From positions 62,001 to 126,000 of the forward strand of contig NZ_NKQJ01000003.1 of the NCBI RefSeq assembly GCF_002312815.1: a stretch of 64,000 nt of DNA, read 5' to 3'. Below, piece by piece: positions 46,542-57,252 of the stretch. The position numbers and the translations under genes are program-made. The DNA is from Agaribacterium haliotis. Lineage in GTDB: Bacteria > Pseudomonadota > Gammaproteobacteria > Pseudomonadales > Cellvibrionaceae. Numbering within the stretch: the first letter of the stretch is position 1; the number at the start of each line of letters is the position of its first letter. A model generated the notes under the pieces. It was not told the origin of the DNA. It did not search any database and saw only the letters and a list, made by a program, of their open reading frames with translations.

Positions 46542-47759
46542 TTAACTGCGGTATTCGGCGTTAATGCGCACGTAGTCGTGGCTCAAATCTGAAGTCCACA
46601 AGCTTTCTTTGGCGTCGCCGCGCCCCAAATCTACGCGAATGCTAAATTCCGCCCGATCAAACACGGCTTGACCAACTTCTTCACGATAGCTGGGGGCACG
46701 GCCGCCATCGGCAACAATAGCCACGTCGTCAAGCCAGACCTGAACCTTAGTGCAGTCGAGCTCTTCTATACCCGCATAACCAATGGCGGCAACAATACGG
46801 CCCCAATTCGGGTCGCTGGCAAATAGCGCGGTCTTAACCAGCGGGCTATGGCAAATGGCGTAAGCGACATCAAGGCTCTCTTGCGCATTCAAACCGCCCG
46901 CCACATCAACGCGCACACACTTTGTGGCGCCTTCAGCATCGCGGACCATTTCAATCGCCAAGGCCTGGCACAGCTCGGTGAGAACTTGCTCAACACGCTC
47001 GGCTGCATCAGTACCAGAGCAAATCAATGTGTTGCCAGCTTTACCGCTCGCCATCAGCACCAGCGCATCGTTAGTAGAGGTATCGCCATCAACAGTAATG
47101 CGGTTAAAGCTTTTATTGGCCGCACTTTTTACCAGCTTATCGAGCAGATTTTGTTCGATTGCAGCATCGGTCGCCACATAAGCGAGCATGGTGCCCATAT
47201 TGGGTTTGATCATGCCAGAGCCTTTGGCGATGGCGCTAAAATGAAGCTCAACACCGCCGATTTCTAGCGTTTTACTCAGGCCTTTGGCGCGAGTATCCGT
47301 CGTCATCATCGCCTGCGCAGCGCCGTGCCAAGCATCGCCATTTAACTGCTCAAGCGCAGTCGGCACCGCGTCGACAAGCCTGGCGGCCGGAAGCACTTCG
47401 CCAATTACACCAGTAGAAAACGGTAGCACCTGATTCAGCTCAACACCGGCGGCACTGGCCACTGCCGCACAGCTATCAATTGCTGCCTGCCAACCGGCCT
47501 GACCGGTACAGGCGTTGGCGTTGCCGGAATTAATCAACAAGAAGCGCGGTGTTGCTTGCTGCAAGTGGCGACGACAAATTTTAACTGGCTCGGCACAAAA
47601 CGCATTTTTTGTAAAAACGGCACTGACACTGGCACCGTCACAAATCTCGATCAGCGACATATCCAAACGATCTGCATAACGCACACCAGCCTGCACTGCC
47701 GCTAATCGTATGCCGTCAACAGGCAAAACGCCCGGCCATTTAAACTCACCAACTGCCAT
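46542..47759 (-). CDS. argJ: Bifunctional ornithine acetyltransferase / N-acetylglutamate synthase
   Basis: ArgJ (405 residues) transfers acetyl from N-acetylornithine to glutamate in the cyclic arginine pathway. The precursor self-cleaves before a Thr in the segment GMIKPNMGTMLAYVATD, which then becomes the nucleophile of the beta chain. Other features: LLINSGNANACTG (oxyanion and substrate region), FSTGVIGEVLP, and TVDGDTSTNDALVLMASG. Full length. It is followed closely by mutT and preceded by secA on the same strand after 65 bases. Confidence 0.97.
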   Translation of the reverse strand: MAVGEFKWPGVLPVDGIRLAAVQAGVRYADRLDMSLIEICDGASVSAVFTKNAFCAEPVKICRRHLQQATPRFLLINSGNANACTGQAGWQAAIDSCAAVASAAGVELNQVLPFSTGVIGEVLPAARLVDAVPTALEQLNGDAWHGAAQAMMTTDTRAKGLSKTLEIGGVELHFSAIAKGSGMIKPNMGTMLAYVATDAAIEQNLLDKLVKSAANKSFNRITVDGDTSTNDALVLMASGKAGNTLICSGTDAAERVEQVLTELCQALAIEMVRDAEGATKCVRVDVAGGLNAQESLDVAYAICHSPLVKTALFASDPNWGRIVAAIGYAGIEELDCTKVQVWLDDVAIVADGGRAPSYREEVGQAVFDRAEFSIRVDLGRGDAKESLWTSDLSHDYVRINAEYRS

Positions 47760-47824
47760 GTATTATTTTTCTCGCCTTAATAACTATAAAAATTAACTAA
47801 GCTCAACTAAGCCAAGCCAAGCAA

Positions 47825-50692
47825 TTAAACCAACTTGCCGTGGCAAGCTTTGTATTTTTTACCAGAACCGCAGGGGCACGGGTCATTGCGCCCAACTTTG
47901 CGGCCATCACGCACATAGGGTTTGTCCGCACTGAGCTCTTTAACTTCCTGCTCATCGGCCTGCAGCGCATTCTTACTCTCGTGTTCAAGCTGCAGTTTTT
48001 GGCGCTCGGCCTCTTCGCGCTGGCGCTTTTCCATTGCCTCCATCTGCTCTTCGGTCATCGGCTCAACACGATAAAGTACTTTGACCACATCGTATTTGAG
48101 GTTTTCGAGCAGAGCCTGAAACAACTCAAAAGCTTCGCGCTTGTATTCCTGCTTCGGGTTTTTCTGTGCATAAGCGCGAAGGCCAATGCCCTGGCGCAGA
48201 TGATCCATATTCTGCAGGTGTTCTTTCCACAGGGTATCGAGCACTTGCAGCATGATTTGTTTTTCAATGCTGCGCATCACCGAGCCTATGCGCTCACTCT
48301 TCTCTAAGTAGCGAGCCTCAAGTGCTTCGTGAATTTTCTTACGCAGCGTTTCTTCGTAGAGTTTTTCGTCATCATCCAGCCACTTTTGCACCGGCAAGTC
48401 GACGCCAAAGTCCACCTGTAAAGCCTGCTCAAGCCCGGGCACATCCCACTGCTCAATCAGCGACTGAGGAGGCACATAGCCAGATACAACACCATCAATA
48501 ACGTCGTCGCGAATTCCGGCAACGATATCTTCAATATCGTCAGCTTCAAGCAGGTCATTGCGCTGGGTGTAGACCACGGTGCGCTGATCGTTGGCTACAT
48601 CATCGTATTCAAGCAACTGCTTGCGATAATCAAAGTTGCGCGCTTCAACCTTGCGCTGGGCTTTTTCGATGGCATTGGTCACCATGCGGTGCTCAATGGC
48701 CTCGCCTTTCTCCATGCCCAGAGCCTGCATAAAGTTGCGCATGCGCTCGGACGCAAATATACGCATTAAATTATCTTCAAGGCTCAGGTAAAAACGGCTC
48801 ATACCGGGGTCGCCCTGGCGACCGGCGCGGCCGCGCAGCTGGTTGTCGATGCGGCGACTTTCGTGGCGCTCGGTGCCGATAATGTGCAAACCACCGGCCG
48901 CCATTACCGTTTCGTGGCGCTTCTGCCAATCGGCTTTGACCGCTTCAATTTGCTCTTGTGTCGCACCTTCCCCAAGTGCTTCAAGCTCAACATCAAGGTT
49001 GCCACCTAACTTAATATCCGTACCGCGACCGGCCATATTGGTCGCAATGGTCACCGAGCCGGGGCGGCCAGCTTCGGCAATAATAGTTGCTTCGCGCTCG
49101 TGCTGTTTGGCGTTTAACACTTCATGCTTAATGCCGCCTTTTTTAAGGCGCTGACTCATCAACTCGGAGCTTTCAACCGACGCGGTACCAACCAAAACCG
49201 GCGCATTTTTCTCAACCAGCTCTTTAACATCGTTGACGACAGCATCAATTTTTTCGTCGAGACTTAAAAACACCAAGTCGTTTAAATCGTCTCGCGCAAC
49301 CGGCACATTGGTTGGAATTACAATTACTTCCAAACCGTAGATGTGCTTAAGCTCAAAAGCTTCCGTATCGGCGGTACCGGTCATACCACTTAGTTTTTGG
49401 TACATACGGAAGTAGTTCTGGAAGGTTGTTGAAGCCAGGGTCTGGCTCTCGGCCTGAATCTGGACCCCCTCTTTTGCTTCAATGGCCTGGTGCAGGCCTT
49501 CACTTAAGCGCCGGCCCGGCATCGTGCGGCCGGTGTGCTCATCAATCAAGACCACTTGATTGTCTTGCACGATGTATTCAACGTTGCGGTTAAACAGCGT
49601 GTGGGCTTTTAGTGCGCTGTGCACATGTTGCAACAGGCTTAAATTGGCGGCGGAATAGAGGCTGTCGTTCTCTTCCATCAGCTTGTTTTTCACCAGCCAC
49701 TGTTCAACCAGCTCGTGGCCTTCTTCACTGAGTTCAACCTGGCGGCTTTTTTCGTCAATGGCAAAGTGGCCTTTATCGGCGAGACGGCACAGCGGCGGCT
49801 TGGCCTGGCTATCGACAATGACCAAGTCTTTGTTTTCTTTGTCTGCGCGGCCGAGTGCATAAGGCACGGTCGTCGGTTTATCATCGCCCTCTAGCTGAAT
49901 TTTGCCGAGCATGATTTTATCGTTGCGCTCGCCATCGCTGTCGGCGACCTTCTCAAGCGAAGGCACCAACTTATTGATCACCCGGTAGAGCTCAGAGCTG
50001 TCCTGCGCAGCACCAGAGATGATCAGCGGTGTTCGCGCCTCGTCAATCAAGATGGAGTCAACTTCATCGACAATCGCAAAGTTAAGACCGCGCTGCATGC
50101 GGTCCTCTTTGCGCAGTGCCATATTGTCGCGCAGGAAATCAAAACCAAATTCGTTATTGGTACCGTAGGTAATATCGCAGCGGTAGGCGTCGTACTTTTC
50201 TTGCTGGGGCTGCATCGCCACCACCACACCAACACTCAGGCCCAGTGCTTCGTACAGCGGGCGCATCCAGTTGGCGTCGCGGCTGGCCAGATAGTCATTC
50301 ACGGTCACGACATGTACACCGTTGCCACTTAAAGCATTGAGGTAAGCGGCCAGCGTCGCAACCAAGGTTTTACCTTCACCGGTGCGCATTTCAGAAATAC
50401 GGCCCTGGTGTAACACCATGCCACCTATCATCTGCACATCGAAGTGGCGCATGCCCATCGCACGTTTGGAAGCTTCGCGCACAGCGGCAAAGGCCTCAGG
50501 CAGGATTGCATCCAAGCTTTCGCCGTCACTTACACGCTTTTTAAAGCTTGTTGTCAGGCCTTTGAGCTCATCGTCGCTGAGCTTTTCATAATCCGGCTCA
50601 TACGCATTGATCTTGTTAACCAGTTTACGCAAACGCTTCACTTCCCTGTCGTTGCGGGAACCGATCAGTAGCTTTAATACCTTGTTGATCAT
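47825..50692 (-). CDS. secA: Preprotein translocase ATPase SecA
   Basis: SecA (955 residues) drives secretion through SecYEG. The helicase-like motor shows [20 protein letters not shown] (Walker A), [19 protein letters not shown] (DEAD-type) and [15 protein letters not shown]. Preprotein-binding and C-terminal domains follow in standard order. The C-terminal zinc and SecB-binding motif [14 protein letters not shown] is intact. The region ~250-300 ([18 protein letters not shown]) is an insertion of the size seen in other gammaproteobacterial SecA. It lies after the M23 peptidase gene by about 90 bases. Confidence 0.98.
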   Translation of the reverse strand: MINKVLKLLIGSRNDREVKRLRKLVNKINAYEPDYEKLSDDELKGLTTSFKKRVSDGESLDAILPEAFAAVREASKRAMGMRHFDVQMIGGMVLHQGRISEMRTGEGKTLVATLAAYLNALSGNGVHVVTVNDYLASRDANWMRPLYEALGLSVGVVVAMQPQQEKYDAYRCDITYGTNNEFGFDFLRDNMALRKEDRMQRGLNFAIVDEVDSILIDEARTPLIISGAAQDSSELYRVINKLVPSLEKVADSDGERNDKIMLGKIQLEGDDKPTTVPYALGRADKENKDLVIVDSQAKPPLCRLADKGHFAIDEKSRQVELSEEGHELVEQWLVKNKLMEENDSLYSAANLSLLQHVHSALKAHTLFNRNVEYIVQDNQVVLIDEHTGRTMPGRRLSEGLHQAIEAKEGVQIQAESQTLASTTFQNYFRMYQKLSGMTGTADTEAFELKHIYGLEVIVIPTNVPVARDDLNDLVFLSLDEKIDAVVNDVKELVEKNAPVLVGTASVESSELMSQRLKKGGIKHEVLNAKQHEREATIIAEAGRPGSVTIATNMAGRGTDIKLGGNLDVELEALGEGATQEQIEAVKADWQKRHETVMAAGGLHIIGTERHESRRIDNQLRGRAGRQGDPGMSRFYLSLEDNLMRIFASERMRNFMQALGMEKGEAIEHRMVTNAIEKAQRKVEARNFDYRKQLLEYDDVANDQRTVVYTQRNDLLEADDIEDIVAGIRDDVIDGVVSGYVPPQSLIEQWDVPGLEQALQVDFGVDLPVQKWLDDDEKLYEETLRKKIHEALEARYLEKSERIGSVMRSIEKQIMLQVLDTLWKEHLQNMDHLRQGIGLRAYAQKNPKQEYKREAFELFQALLENLKYDVVKVLYRVEPMTEEQMEAMEKRQREEAERQKLQLEHESKNALQADEQEVKELSADKPYVRDGRKVGRNDPCPCGSGKKYKACHGKLV

Positions 50693-50781
50693 GTACTTAG
50701 TCCAAAAATATATCGATGTTTCTCCGGCCGAGCGGAAGTATACAGAAAAAGAGGCGGCACAAGGGCCTATTGGTGCTAACT

Positions 50782-51711
50782 TCAGCGACTGGCGCGGTGA
50801 ATATAAGAGGCGGGGTCGACCGTGCGGCCGTTTTTATGCACTTCGAAGTGTACGTGGGGGCCGGTAGAGCGGCCGGTGGAACCGACCAGTGCGATAGTCT
50901 GGCCTTTTTTAACAATGTCGCCGGCCTTGACCAGCAACTTTTTACAGTGACCGTAGCGAGTCACAAAACCGTTGCCGTGATTGATCTCAACCATTTTCCC
51001 GTACTGGTAGCGATCGGCCGACCAGGTGACAACGCCCGCGGCAACCGCAACAACATCGGAGTTTTCTTTTGCGGCAAAATCCACACCGGCGTGCCAGTCA
51101 GCGCCGCCGGTAAACGGGTCGGTGCGCCGGCCGTAGCGCGAGCTCATCCAGCCCTTTTTAATCGGGCGCCCGGCGAGAAAGACATCGCTCTGTAATTTTC
51201 TATCGGCTAACAGCGCTTCGAGGGTGCTCAACTGCTGTTGGCGATCATCAATTTGCAGGGCCAGGCGCTCAAGCGTGTCGGTCAGCGAGGGGCCAGGGTT
51301 TTCGCCGGGGTTAGCACTTGCTTCGGGGCCGCCCACCGCAGGCGGCTGACTGAAGTCAAACTCACCCTTGTCGAGCTTGGCCATCGTTGTCAGGCGCTCC
51401 CCCAAAGCATCGAGGCGCACTAAGCGGGCCTGAAGTTCGGAGGCTCTTAAGGTCAGTGCGGCGAGTGTTTTTTCAGCTTCGCGCTGGGCCTGTTCAACCT
51501 GGTTTTGCTGCTGCTCAAGTGTTGCCACCCAAGCCTGGCGGCTCTGTTTATCGAGCAATTTGTTGTCTTGCTGGGCAAACAACTGCCAGGCCATAAGGCC
51601 TGCGCCGACGGGAAAACCAACCAGACAAACGCCGAGTACCGCGCGCGCCCAAGCCCCCAGATTAATACTCCGGGTGCTTCCATAACGCTTGCTGACAACA
51701 ATAAGTCTCAT
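50782..51711 (-). CDS. M23 family peptidoglycan endopeptidase
   Basis: This 309-residue protein has a single N-terminal helix (~22-42), a coiled-coil region (~50-120), a Pro/Gly linker, and the lysostaphin-type M23 domain at ~195-300. The zinc ligands are in [10 protein letters not shown] (His and Asp) and [12 protein letters not shown] (HxH), with [19 protein letters not shown] between. The plan equals periplasmic membrane-anchored DD-endopeptidases or EnvC-like activators; as the catalytic ligands are intact, enzymatic activity is likely. It sits between lpxC and secA, the conserved location. The DUF721 gene often found between lpxC and this gene in pseudomonads is missing: 51712-51893 contains no frame for it. 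Confidence 0.9.
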   Translation of the reverse strand: MRLIVVSKRYGSTRSINLGAWARAVLGVCLVGFPVGAGLMAWQLFAQQDNKLLDKQSRQAWVATLEQQQNQVEQAQREAEKTLAALTLRASELQARLVRLDALGERLTTMAKLDKGEFDFSQPPAVGGPEASANPGENPGPSLTDTLERLALQIDDRQQQLSTLEALLADRKLQSDVFLAGRPIKKGWMSSRYGRRTDPFTGGADWHAGVDFAAKENSDVVAVAAGVVTWSADRYQYGKMVEINHGNGFVTRYGHCKKLLVKAGDIVKKGQTIALVGSTGRSTGPHVHFEVHKNGRTVDPASYIHRASR

Positions 51712-51893
51712 CGGCTCTTGTTATTTGAACTCGTAGAGGGATTGGGGGCTTCCCTCAGTATAGCCAGCGCCCTAACAAGAGGACGCAAAGCGCCCTACTC
51801 GGGCGAGTGAAGAGACGAATATGTCATAAAAAGCCACAGTTGCCAAATAGCAATGCGATTGAGCTCACATAGCGGTCGACAACTGAGCAATAA

Positions 51894-52802
51894 TTATGCA
51901 GTCAGCGGCTTAATGTAGGAAATTGGCAACTGTTCAGCTTCATCAAAGCTGACAAGCTCCCAGGCATCTCGCTGTTCAAGCAGGGCGCGCACCGCTTTGT
52001 TATTTAAGCCGTGGCCGCTCTTGTGTGCCTGATATTCACCGATCAGACCGTAGCCGAGCAGGTAGAGATCGCCAATCGCATCGAGAATTTTGTGTTTTAC
52101 AAATTCGTCGTCATAGCGCAGGCCATCTTCATTCAGTATTTTGTACTGATCAACAACAATGGCGTTATCGACACTGCCGCCTTTCACCAAACCCTTGGAG
52201 CGCAAGTACTCAAATTCGTGCATGAAACCAAAGGTGCGCGCGCGGCTGATCTCTTTAACAAACGAAGTGGTAGAAAAATCAATGCTGGCATCGAGCTTTT
52301 TGTCTTTAAAGACGGGGTGATCAAAATCGATGCTGAAGTTAACTTTCAAGCCGTCGTAGGGTTTGAACGTCGCGTGTTTATCGCCGTCAGTGACGGTAAC
52401 GGGCTTAAGCACACGAAGAAATTTCTTTGCTTCATTTTGCTCAACCACACCGGCACTTTGAATCAAAAACACAAAAGGGCCAGCGCTGCCGTCCATAATC
52501 GGCACTTCATTGGCACTGAGCTCCACGATAGCGTTGTCAATGCCGAGGCCAGCCATCGCAGACATCAAGTGCTCAACCGTTGAAATACGGCCCTCACCCT
52601 GGCCCAAACTGGTCGACAACGTGGTATCAAACACATTCGTTGCCGCGGCTGCCATGTCGACAACGGGGTTTAAGTCGGTGCGCCGAAAAACAATGCCACT
52701 ATTCACCGGTGCCGGACGCAAAGTCAAAAAGACTTTTTGACCGGTATGCAAGCCAACACCCGTTGCGCGAATTTCGTTTTTCAAAGTACGTTGTCTAACC
52801 AT
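51894..52802 (-). CDS. lpxC: UDP-3-O-acyl-N-acetylglucosamine deacetylase
   Basis: LpxC (302 residues from the ATG at 52802) is the zinc deacetylase committing to lipid A synthesis. Ligands and catalytic residues: [19 protein letters not shown] (first His), [28 protein letters not shown] (His and Asp), and [16 protein letters not shown] (catalytic His). The start [21 protein letters not shown] is standard. It is separated from ftsZ by 240 bases that contain strong hairpins, so its expression may be partly independent of ftsZ. It ends the division cluster, as in pseudomonads. Confidence 0.98.
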   Translation of the reverse strand: MVRQRTLKNEIRATGVGLHTGQKVFLTLRPAPVNSGIVFRRTDLNPVVDMAAAATNVFDTTLSTSLGQGEGRISTVEHLMSAMAGLGIDNAIVELSANEVPIMDGSAGPFVFLIQSAGVVEQNEAKKFLRVLKPVTVTDGDKHATFKPYDGLKVNFSIDFDHPVFKDKKLDASIDFSTTSFVKEISRARTFGFMHEFEYLRSKGLVKGGSVDNAIVVDQYKILNEDGLRYDDEFVKHKILDAIGDLYLLGYGLIGEYQAHKSGHGLNNKAVRALLEQRDAWELVSFDEAEQLPISYIKPLTA

Positions 52803-52980
52803 GGTTCCAGCTCTCATTTAGGCGGCGCGGATTCTAACATCATCACCGCTATTGCTCCAATTTTGTGCAACTGCTTTGCTGGCGCCGAAAGTACCACTTG
52901 TTTACTGGCGCACACTTCCCTTTTCCTTTCACCACCCACATCTATGTAAGTGGTTTTGACCCTACGCAGACAGCAGGGTT

Positions 52981-53039
52981 CCGCCCTCCGGCTAAGGAGG
53001 GGACCAAAGGGCGGAGTCCTGATCTGCGATCAGGGCTCC
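52981..53039 (-). other. Two adjoining strong hairpins just after ftsZ
   Basis: The first inverted repeat pairs CCGCCCT (52981-52987) with AGGGCGG (53008-53014); an internal CCTCC/GGAGG (52985-52989 with 52996-53000) can form instead. The second is a 12-bp stem, GGAGTCCTGATC (53013-53024) with GATCAGGGCTCC (53028-53039), one G-T pair, loop of three. It starts three bases after the ftsZ stop on the minus strand. There is no T-tract. It may be an attenuator, RNase-processing site or 3' stabiliser between ftsZ and lpxC. The remainder of the 52803-53042 spacer shows no gene. Confidence 0.7.
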
Positions 53040-53042
53040 AGC

Positions 53043-54239
53043 TTAGTCGGCCTGGCGACGCAAGAAAGCCGGAATATCGAGGTACTCGATATCGCGATCG
53101 ACCGGGCTAACCGCGGCATTGGCGCTTTTAGCTTCCGCCGGTGCCGCCGAGGAGCTCGCGCTTTGACTGCTGCGCATCACCGTTGGCTTGTCCAGTTCGT
53201 TGTAGTTTGGCTCGGCCGCGACCTTGCGTGTGTTATCAACCACAACTTTGGCCTGTTCCGGCGTGCGCACTTCTGCTGAATTCGCGTGGCCAAGACCGGT
53301 GGCAACAACGGTGACACGAACCTCACCACTCATCTCAGGGTCAATGACCGTTCCGACAACCACAGTGGCATCGTTGGATGCAAACTCTTCAATGGTATCA
53401 CCGACCTCACTAAACTCACCCAAGCTCAAGTCAGGCCCGGAGGTGATATTCACCAACATACCGCGAGCCCCCTGCAGATCGACATCTTCGAGCAATGGGC
53501 TGCGGATTGCAGCTTCGGCCGCCTCGATGGCGCGGTTTTCACCAGTGGCTCGCCCCGAGCCCATCATCGCCATGCCTTTTTCTGACATCACGGTACTGAC
53601 ATCGGCAAAGTCGACGTTAATAGTACCCGGGCGGATAATCAGATCGGCAATGCCCTGAACGGCGCCGAGCAAAACATCGTTTGCCGCTTTAAATGCGTCG
53701 AGCAATGACGTGCTTTTGCCGAGCACCTGTAAAAGCTTTTCGTTGGGAATGGTAATCAGCGAATCAACCCTGTCGGTCAGCTGCTTGATACCTTCTTCGG
53801 CGATCTTCATGCGCTTGCGGCCTTCAAACGGGAAAGGGCGCGTAACCACAGCCACGGTCAGAATACCCATTTCTTTGGCGATCTCAGCAACAACCGGAGC
53901 ACCGCCAGTGCCTGTGCCGCCGCCCATACCAGCGGTGACAAAGACCATGTCCGCGCCCTGCAAACACTCGGCAATGCGCTCGCGATCTTCCATCGCCGCT
54001 TGGCGGCCAACCTCAGGGTTAGCGCCAGCGCCAAGCCCCTTGGTAATACCGTGACCGAGTTGCAACACCGCTTTGCTGTCGAGATCGGTCAGCGCTTGCG
54101 AGTCGGTATTGGCGCAAATAAATTCAACGCCATCGACATCGCTGCTGATCATGTGGCGAACAGCGTTGCCACCACCGCCACCGACTCCGACGACTTTAAT
54201 TACCGCGTTCTGAGGAACGCTATCTACCAGTTCAAACAT
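53043..54239 (-). CDS. ftsZ: Cell division GTPase FtsZ
   Basis: FtsZ (398 residues) polymerises into the division ring. The tubulin signature GGGTGTGGAPVVAE is at ~107-120, with the T7 loop NVDFADVSTVM at ~205. GTPase and C-terminal domains end at ~318, followed by a variable linker of ~60 residues (Ala/Ser-rich) and the conserved tail YLDIPAFLRRQAD that binds FtsA and ZipA. The start lies 30 bases after ftsA. Confidence 0.99.
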   Translation of the reverse strand: MFELVDSVPQNAVIKVVGVGGGGGNAVRHMISSDVDGVEFICANTDSQALTDLDSKAVLQLGHGITKGLGAGANPEVGRQAAMEDRERIAECLQGADMVFVTAGMGGGTGTGGAPVVAEIAKEMGILTVAVVTRPFPFEGRKRMKIAEEGIKQLTDRVDSLITIPNEKLLQVLGKSTSLLDAFKAANDVLLGAVQGIADLIIRPGTINVDFADVSTVMSEKGMAMMGSGRATGENRAIEAAEAAIRSPLLEDVDLQGARGMLVNITSGPDLSLGEFSEVGDTIEEFASNDATVVVGTVIDPEMSGEVRVTVVATGLGHANSAEVRTPEQAKVVVDNTRKVAAEPNYNELDKPTVMRSSQSASSSAAPAEAKSANAAVSPVDRDIEYLDIPAFLRRQAD

Positions 54240-54269
54240 AGTAATCCCCTCTTTTTGACACTATGAATT

Positions 54270-55496
54270 TTAAAAATTACGAATAAACCAAGATTTAAAT
54301 TTACTAAATGAGCTCTCCCCACTTGCTTTGGGAGTAACGCTGTCACCGACCTTGTTTTTACCAAAGTGCAAAAGGCCAACGCCGGTTGAGTAAATAGGAT
54401 TATTAACAATGTCTTTCAAGCCATTGATATTTTGCGGTGCCCCCAAGCGCACCGGCATATGAAAAATTTCTTCAGCGAGTTCAACAACACCTTCCATTTT
54501 TGCCGTGCCTCCGGTCAGCACAATGCCCGCCGCGATCATATCTTCATAACCACTGCGACGAACCTCTGCCTGAACCAGAGAAAATAATTCTTCGTAACGC
54601 GGCTCAACCACTTCGGCCAGCGCCTGGCGGCTTAAATCGCGCGGCGGCCTGTCACCGACACTCGGCACTTTAATGGTTTCATCGGCATTGGTTAATTTGG
54701 CCAAGGCGCAGGCGTAGCGAATTTTTATTTCTTCCGCGTACTGAGTTGGCGTGCGCAGCGCCATGGCAATATCGTTGGTCACCTGATCGCCGGCAATCGG
54801 AATGACCCCGGTGTGCTTGATCGCACCTTCAGTAAAAATGGCAATATCTGTGGTGCCGCCACCGATATCGACAATGCACACACCGAGCTCTTTTTCATCA
54901 TCCGTTAAAATTGCGTGGCTGGAAGCCAGCTGCTCTAAAATCACACTTTCAACTTCAAGGCCGCAGCGACGAATACACTTTTCAATATTTTGCGCAGCGT
55001 TGGCGGCGCCAGTTACCAAGTGAACCTTAGCTTCGAGGCGCACACCACTCATACCCAGAGGCTCTTTAACCCCTTCTTGGTCGTCAATAATGTATTCCTG
55101 TGGCAGTAGGTGCAGAATTTTTTGGTCTGCCGGTATCGCCACCGCCTGCGCGGCATCGAGCACACGGTCTATATCTGTTTGATATACCTCGCGGTCTTTA
55201 ATCGCGACAATGCCGTGGGAATTTAAGCTGCGAATATGGTTGCCGGCGATACCGGCAAACACAGAGTGGATCTGACAGCCGGCCATTAATTCCGCCTCTT
55301 CCACCGCGCGCTGAATACTCTGCACTGTCGATTCAATATTAACCACGACACCTTTTTTCAGACCGACACTTTTATGCGAGCCTATGCCGACGATTGCGAG
55401 TTCGCCTTCGCTACTGATCTCTCCGACTAAGGCCACCACTTTCGATGTGCCTATGTCGAGACCAACAATCATTTTGCCCTGCTCTGAATTGGCCAT
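54270..55496 (-). CDS. ftsA: Cell division protein FtsA
   Basis: FtsA (408 residues) is the actin-like protein that tethers FtsZ to the membrane. It starts GKMIVGLDIGTSKVVALVGE (phosphate 1), with CIVDIGGGTTDIAIFTEGA (phosphate 2) and AGIVLTGGTAKMEGVVELAE (adenosine). The C-terminal amphipathic helix (SKFKSWFIRNF) is intact. It follows ftsQ by three bases. Confidence 0.98.
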   Translation of the reverse strand: MANSEQGKMIVGLDIGTSKVVALVGEISSEGELAIVGIGSHKSVGLKKGVVVNIESTVQSIQRAVEEAELMAGCQIHSVFAGIAGNHIRSLNSHGIVAIKDREVYQTDIDRVLDAAQAVAIPADQKILHLLPQEYIIDDQEGVKEPLGMSGVRLEAKVHLVTGAANAAQNIEKCIRRCGLEVESVILEQLASSHAILTDDEKELGVCIVDIGGGTTDIAIFTEGAIKHTGVIPIAGDQVTNDIAMALRTPTQYAEEIKIRYACALAKLTNADETIKVPSVGDRPPRDLSRQALAEVVEPRYEELFSLVQAEVRRSGYEDMIAAGIVLTGGTAKMEGVVELAEEIFHMPVRLGAPQNINGLKDIVNNPIYSTGVGLLHFGKNKVGDSVTPKASGESSFSKFKSWFIRNF

Positions 55497-55499
55497 AAT

Positions 55500-56309
55500 T
55501 TACCTGCTTGCGAGCTCGCCGAGAGTTTCTTCACGCCAACGCACAGCTACACCATTTGAGTAGCGTAAATCGACGATGGCAAGCCGCTCTTTTTGAGCTC
55601 CCAACTGCTGTTGATATAAATACAAGAATTTCTCTAAACGCTCACTGAACATGTGCCCACCAAGCAACAATGTAAAACCCGAGCTAAATTTAATTTCTCT
55701 AGCTCCGTTTGCCGATACATGCAACGAAGAAATGTAAAGGCCGGCATCATTTAGCAGCTGTGACATCAGCAAATAATTTCGCGCGATATCATAAGCATGC
55801 TCATCTGCGCCACTTAAAACCGGCAGCGAACTCAAGGCATTGAGCTCATTGACATAAACCAATTCACCGTAGCGATTAATAAAACCTCTCTCACCCCAGC
55901 GTGCAATAGGCAGCTCTTCTTCGATCTCAACTTTCAAGGTTGCCGGCCACTGCCTGGCCAGGCGCACACTTTTGTACCAGGGTTTTGCCTCCATGGCTGC
56001 ACGCATACGCGCCAAATCTAAATTGACAAAGTCGCCGGCCAACAAGGCGCTGATATCACTTTGCAGCGCTTGCTTACTGCTGTAACGAAACTCACCTTCG
56101 ATAACGACATTGTTTATTTTCACCTCATCGTCGAAGTCAACACTCGGCAGAGCGATGTGCACGTCAGCGATATATGCCAACGGTTTGAAATACACACAAG
56201 CGGCAATAACTGCACACATCAGCAGCACATAGCGCCCGAGCTTGCGCCGCGGCTGAGTGCTCGGCTTAACTTTTTTTGCGCCGCCTGTTGTATTTATTTG
56301 TTTAGCCAT
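55500..56309 (-). CDS. ftsQ: Cell division protein FtsQ
   Basis: FtsQ (269 residues from the ATG at 56309) is a single-pass divisome protein. A basic cytoplasmic tail (~1-26), one helix (~27-45), the POTRA domain starting INNVVIEGEFRYSSKQAL and the beta domain with ATLKVEIEEELPIARWGE, then FINRYGELV. The 56309 start gives the usual short basic tail and lies inside the ddlB stop region, overlapping it by eight bases. Confidence 0.95.
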   Translation of the reverse strand: MAKQINTTGGAKKVKPSTQPRRKLGRYVLLMCAVIAACVYFKPLAYIADVHIALPSVDFDDEVKINNVVIEGEFRYSSKQALQSDISALLAGDFVNLDLARMRAAMEAKPWYKSVRLARQWPATLKVEIEEELPIARWGERGFINRYGELVYVNELNALSSLPVLSGADEHAYDIARNYLLMSQLLNDAGLYISSLHVSANGAREIKFSSGFTLLLGGHMFSERLEKFLYLYQQQLGAQKERLAIVDLRYSNGVAVRWREETLGELASR

Positions 56310-57252
56310 TTGTCGCCATCGCCAAGACTTCAAGTACCAGATCGCCAAAACTTAACCCGATGGCCTTTGCCGCCATCGGCACCAAGCTGTGGCTGGTCAT
56401 GCCCGGCACGGTATTCACTTCAAGCAGGAAAAACTCCCCGCTTTGATTGCGCATAAAATCAACTCGCCCCCAGCCCTTACAGCCAACCGTGCGAAATGCC
56501 TTGCCGGCAATGGCTTTTAAAATAGATTCGTCCTGCTCATCAAGCGGCGCGGGGCACAAGTACTCGGTCTTATCACTTTCGTATTTTGCATTAAAGTCGT
56601 AAAAGCCGCCGTTAAACTTAATTTGAATCGGCGGCAACACCGTCGAGCCAAGCACCGCGACGCTGTACTCTTCACCGTGAATAAGTTTTTCGGCAATAAC
56701 GGTAGAGTCAAACTGTTTAGCCGCTGCTGCAGCTTGCTCAAGCTCGGCCAGCGAACGAGCTGGGCTCACGCCGTAACTGGAGCCTTCGTGCACGGGTTTA
56801 ACAAATACGTGACCCAGCGTATCGAGCACAGTCTCAAGGCTGAGCTCCGCCTCCAGGGTTAAATAAGGCGGCGTCGGCAGCCCCCAGCTTTGCCACACTT
56901 GTTTTGTGTGCAGTTTGTTCATAGCCAGAGCCGAAGCAGCGTGGTCGCTACCCGTATAAGGTTTGCCCATCAAATCTAACAGCGCCTGAACTTTGCCATC
57001 TTCGCCGCCCATACCGTGCAGAGCGATAAAAGCGCAGTCAAATTCTGCCTGCTGTAACTGCTGGCAGACGTCTTCACCGATATCAATAGCAAAAGCGTTA
57101 ACGCCTTTTTCCTGCAGGGCATTTAAGATGGCCGCGCCGCTTTGCAGCGACACACTGCGCTCCGCCGAGGTGCCACCATAAAGCACTGCAACGCGGCCAA
57201 AATCGGCGACATTGCCAGAGAACTGTTTTTGATAACGCGTTTCAACACTCAT
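56302..57252 (-). CDS. ddlB: D-alanine--D-alanine ligase
   Basis: DdlB (316 residues) makes the D-Ala-D-Ala dipeptide for the peptidoglycan stem. The start [33 protein letters not shown] (ATP-grasp), VAVLG region, and [33 protein letters not shown] with the metal-binding Glu/Asn are all as in the family. The start overlaps murC by four bases. Confidence 0.98.
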   Translation of the reverse strand: MSVETRYQKQFSGNVADFGRVAVLYGGTSAERSVSLQSGAAILNALQEKGVNAFAIDIGEDVCQQLQQAEFDCAFIALHGMGGEDGKVQALLDLMGKPYTGSDHAASALAMNKLHTKQVWQSWGLPTPPYLTLEAELSLETVLDTLGHVFVKPVHEGSSYGVSPARSLAELEQAAAAAKQFDSTVIAEKLIHGEEYSVAVLGSTVLPPIQIKFNGGFYDFNAKYESDKTEYLCPAPLDEQDESILKAIAGKAFRTVGCKGWGRVDFMRNQSGEFFLLEVNTVPGMTSHSLVPMAAKAIGLSFGDLVLEVLAMATNG

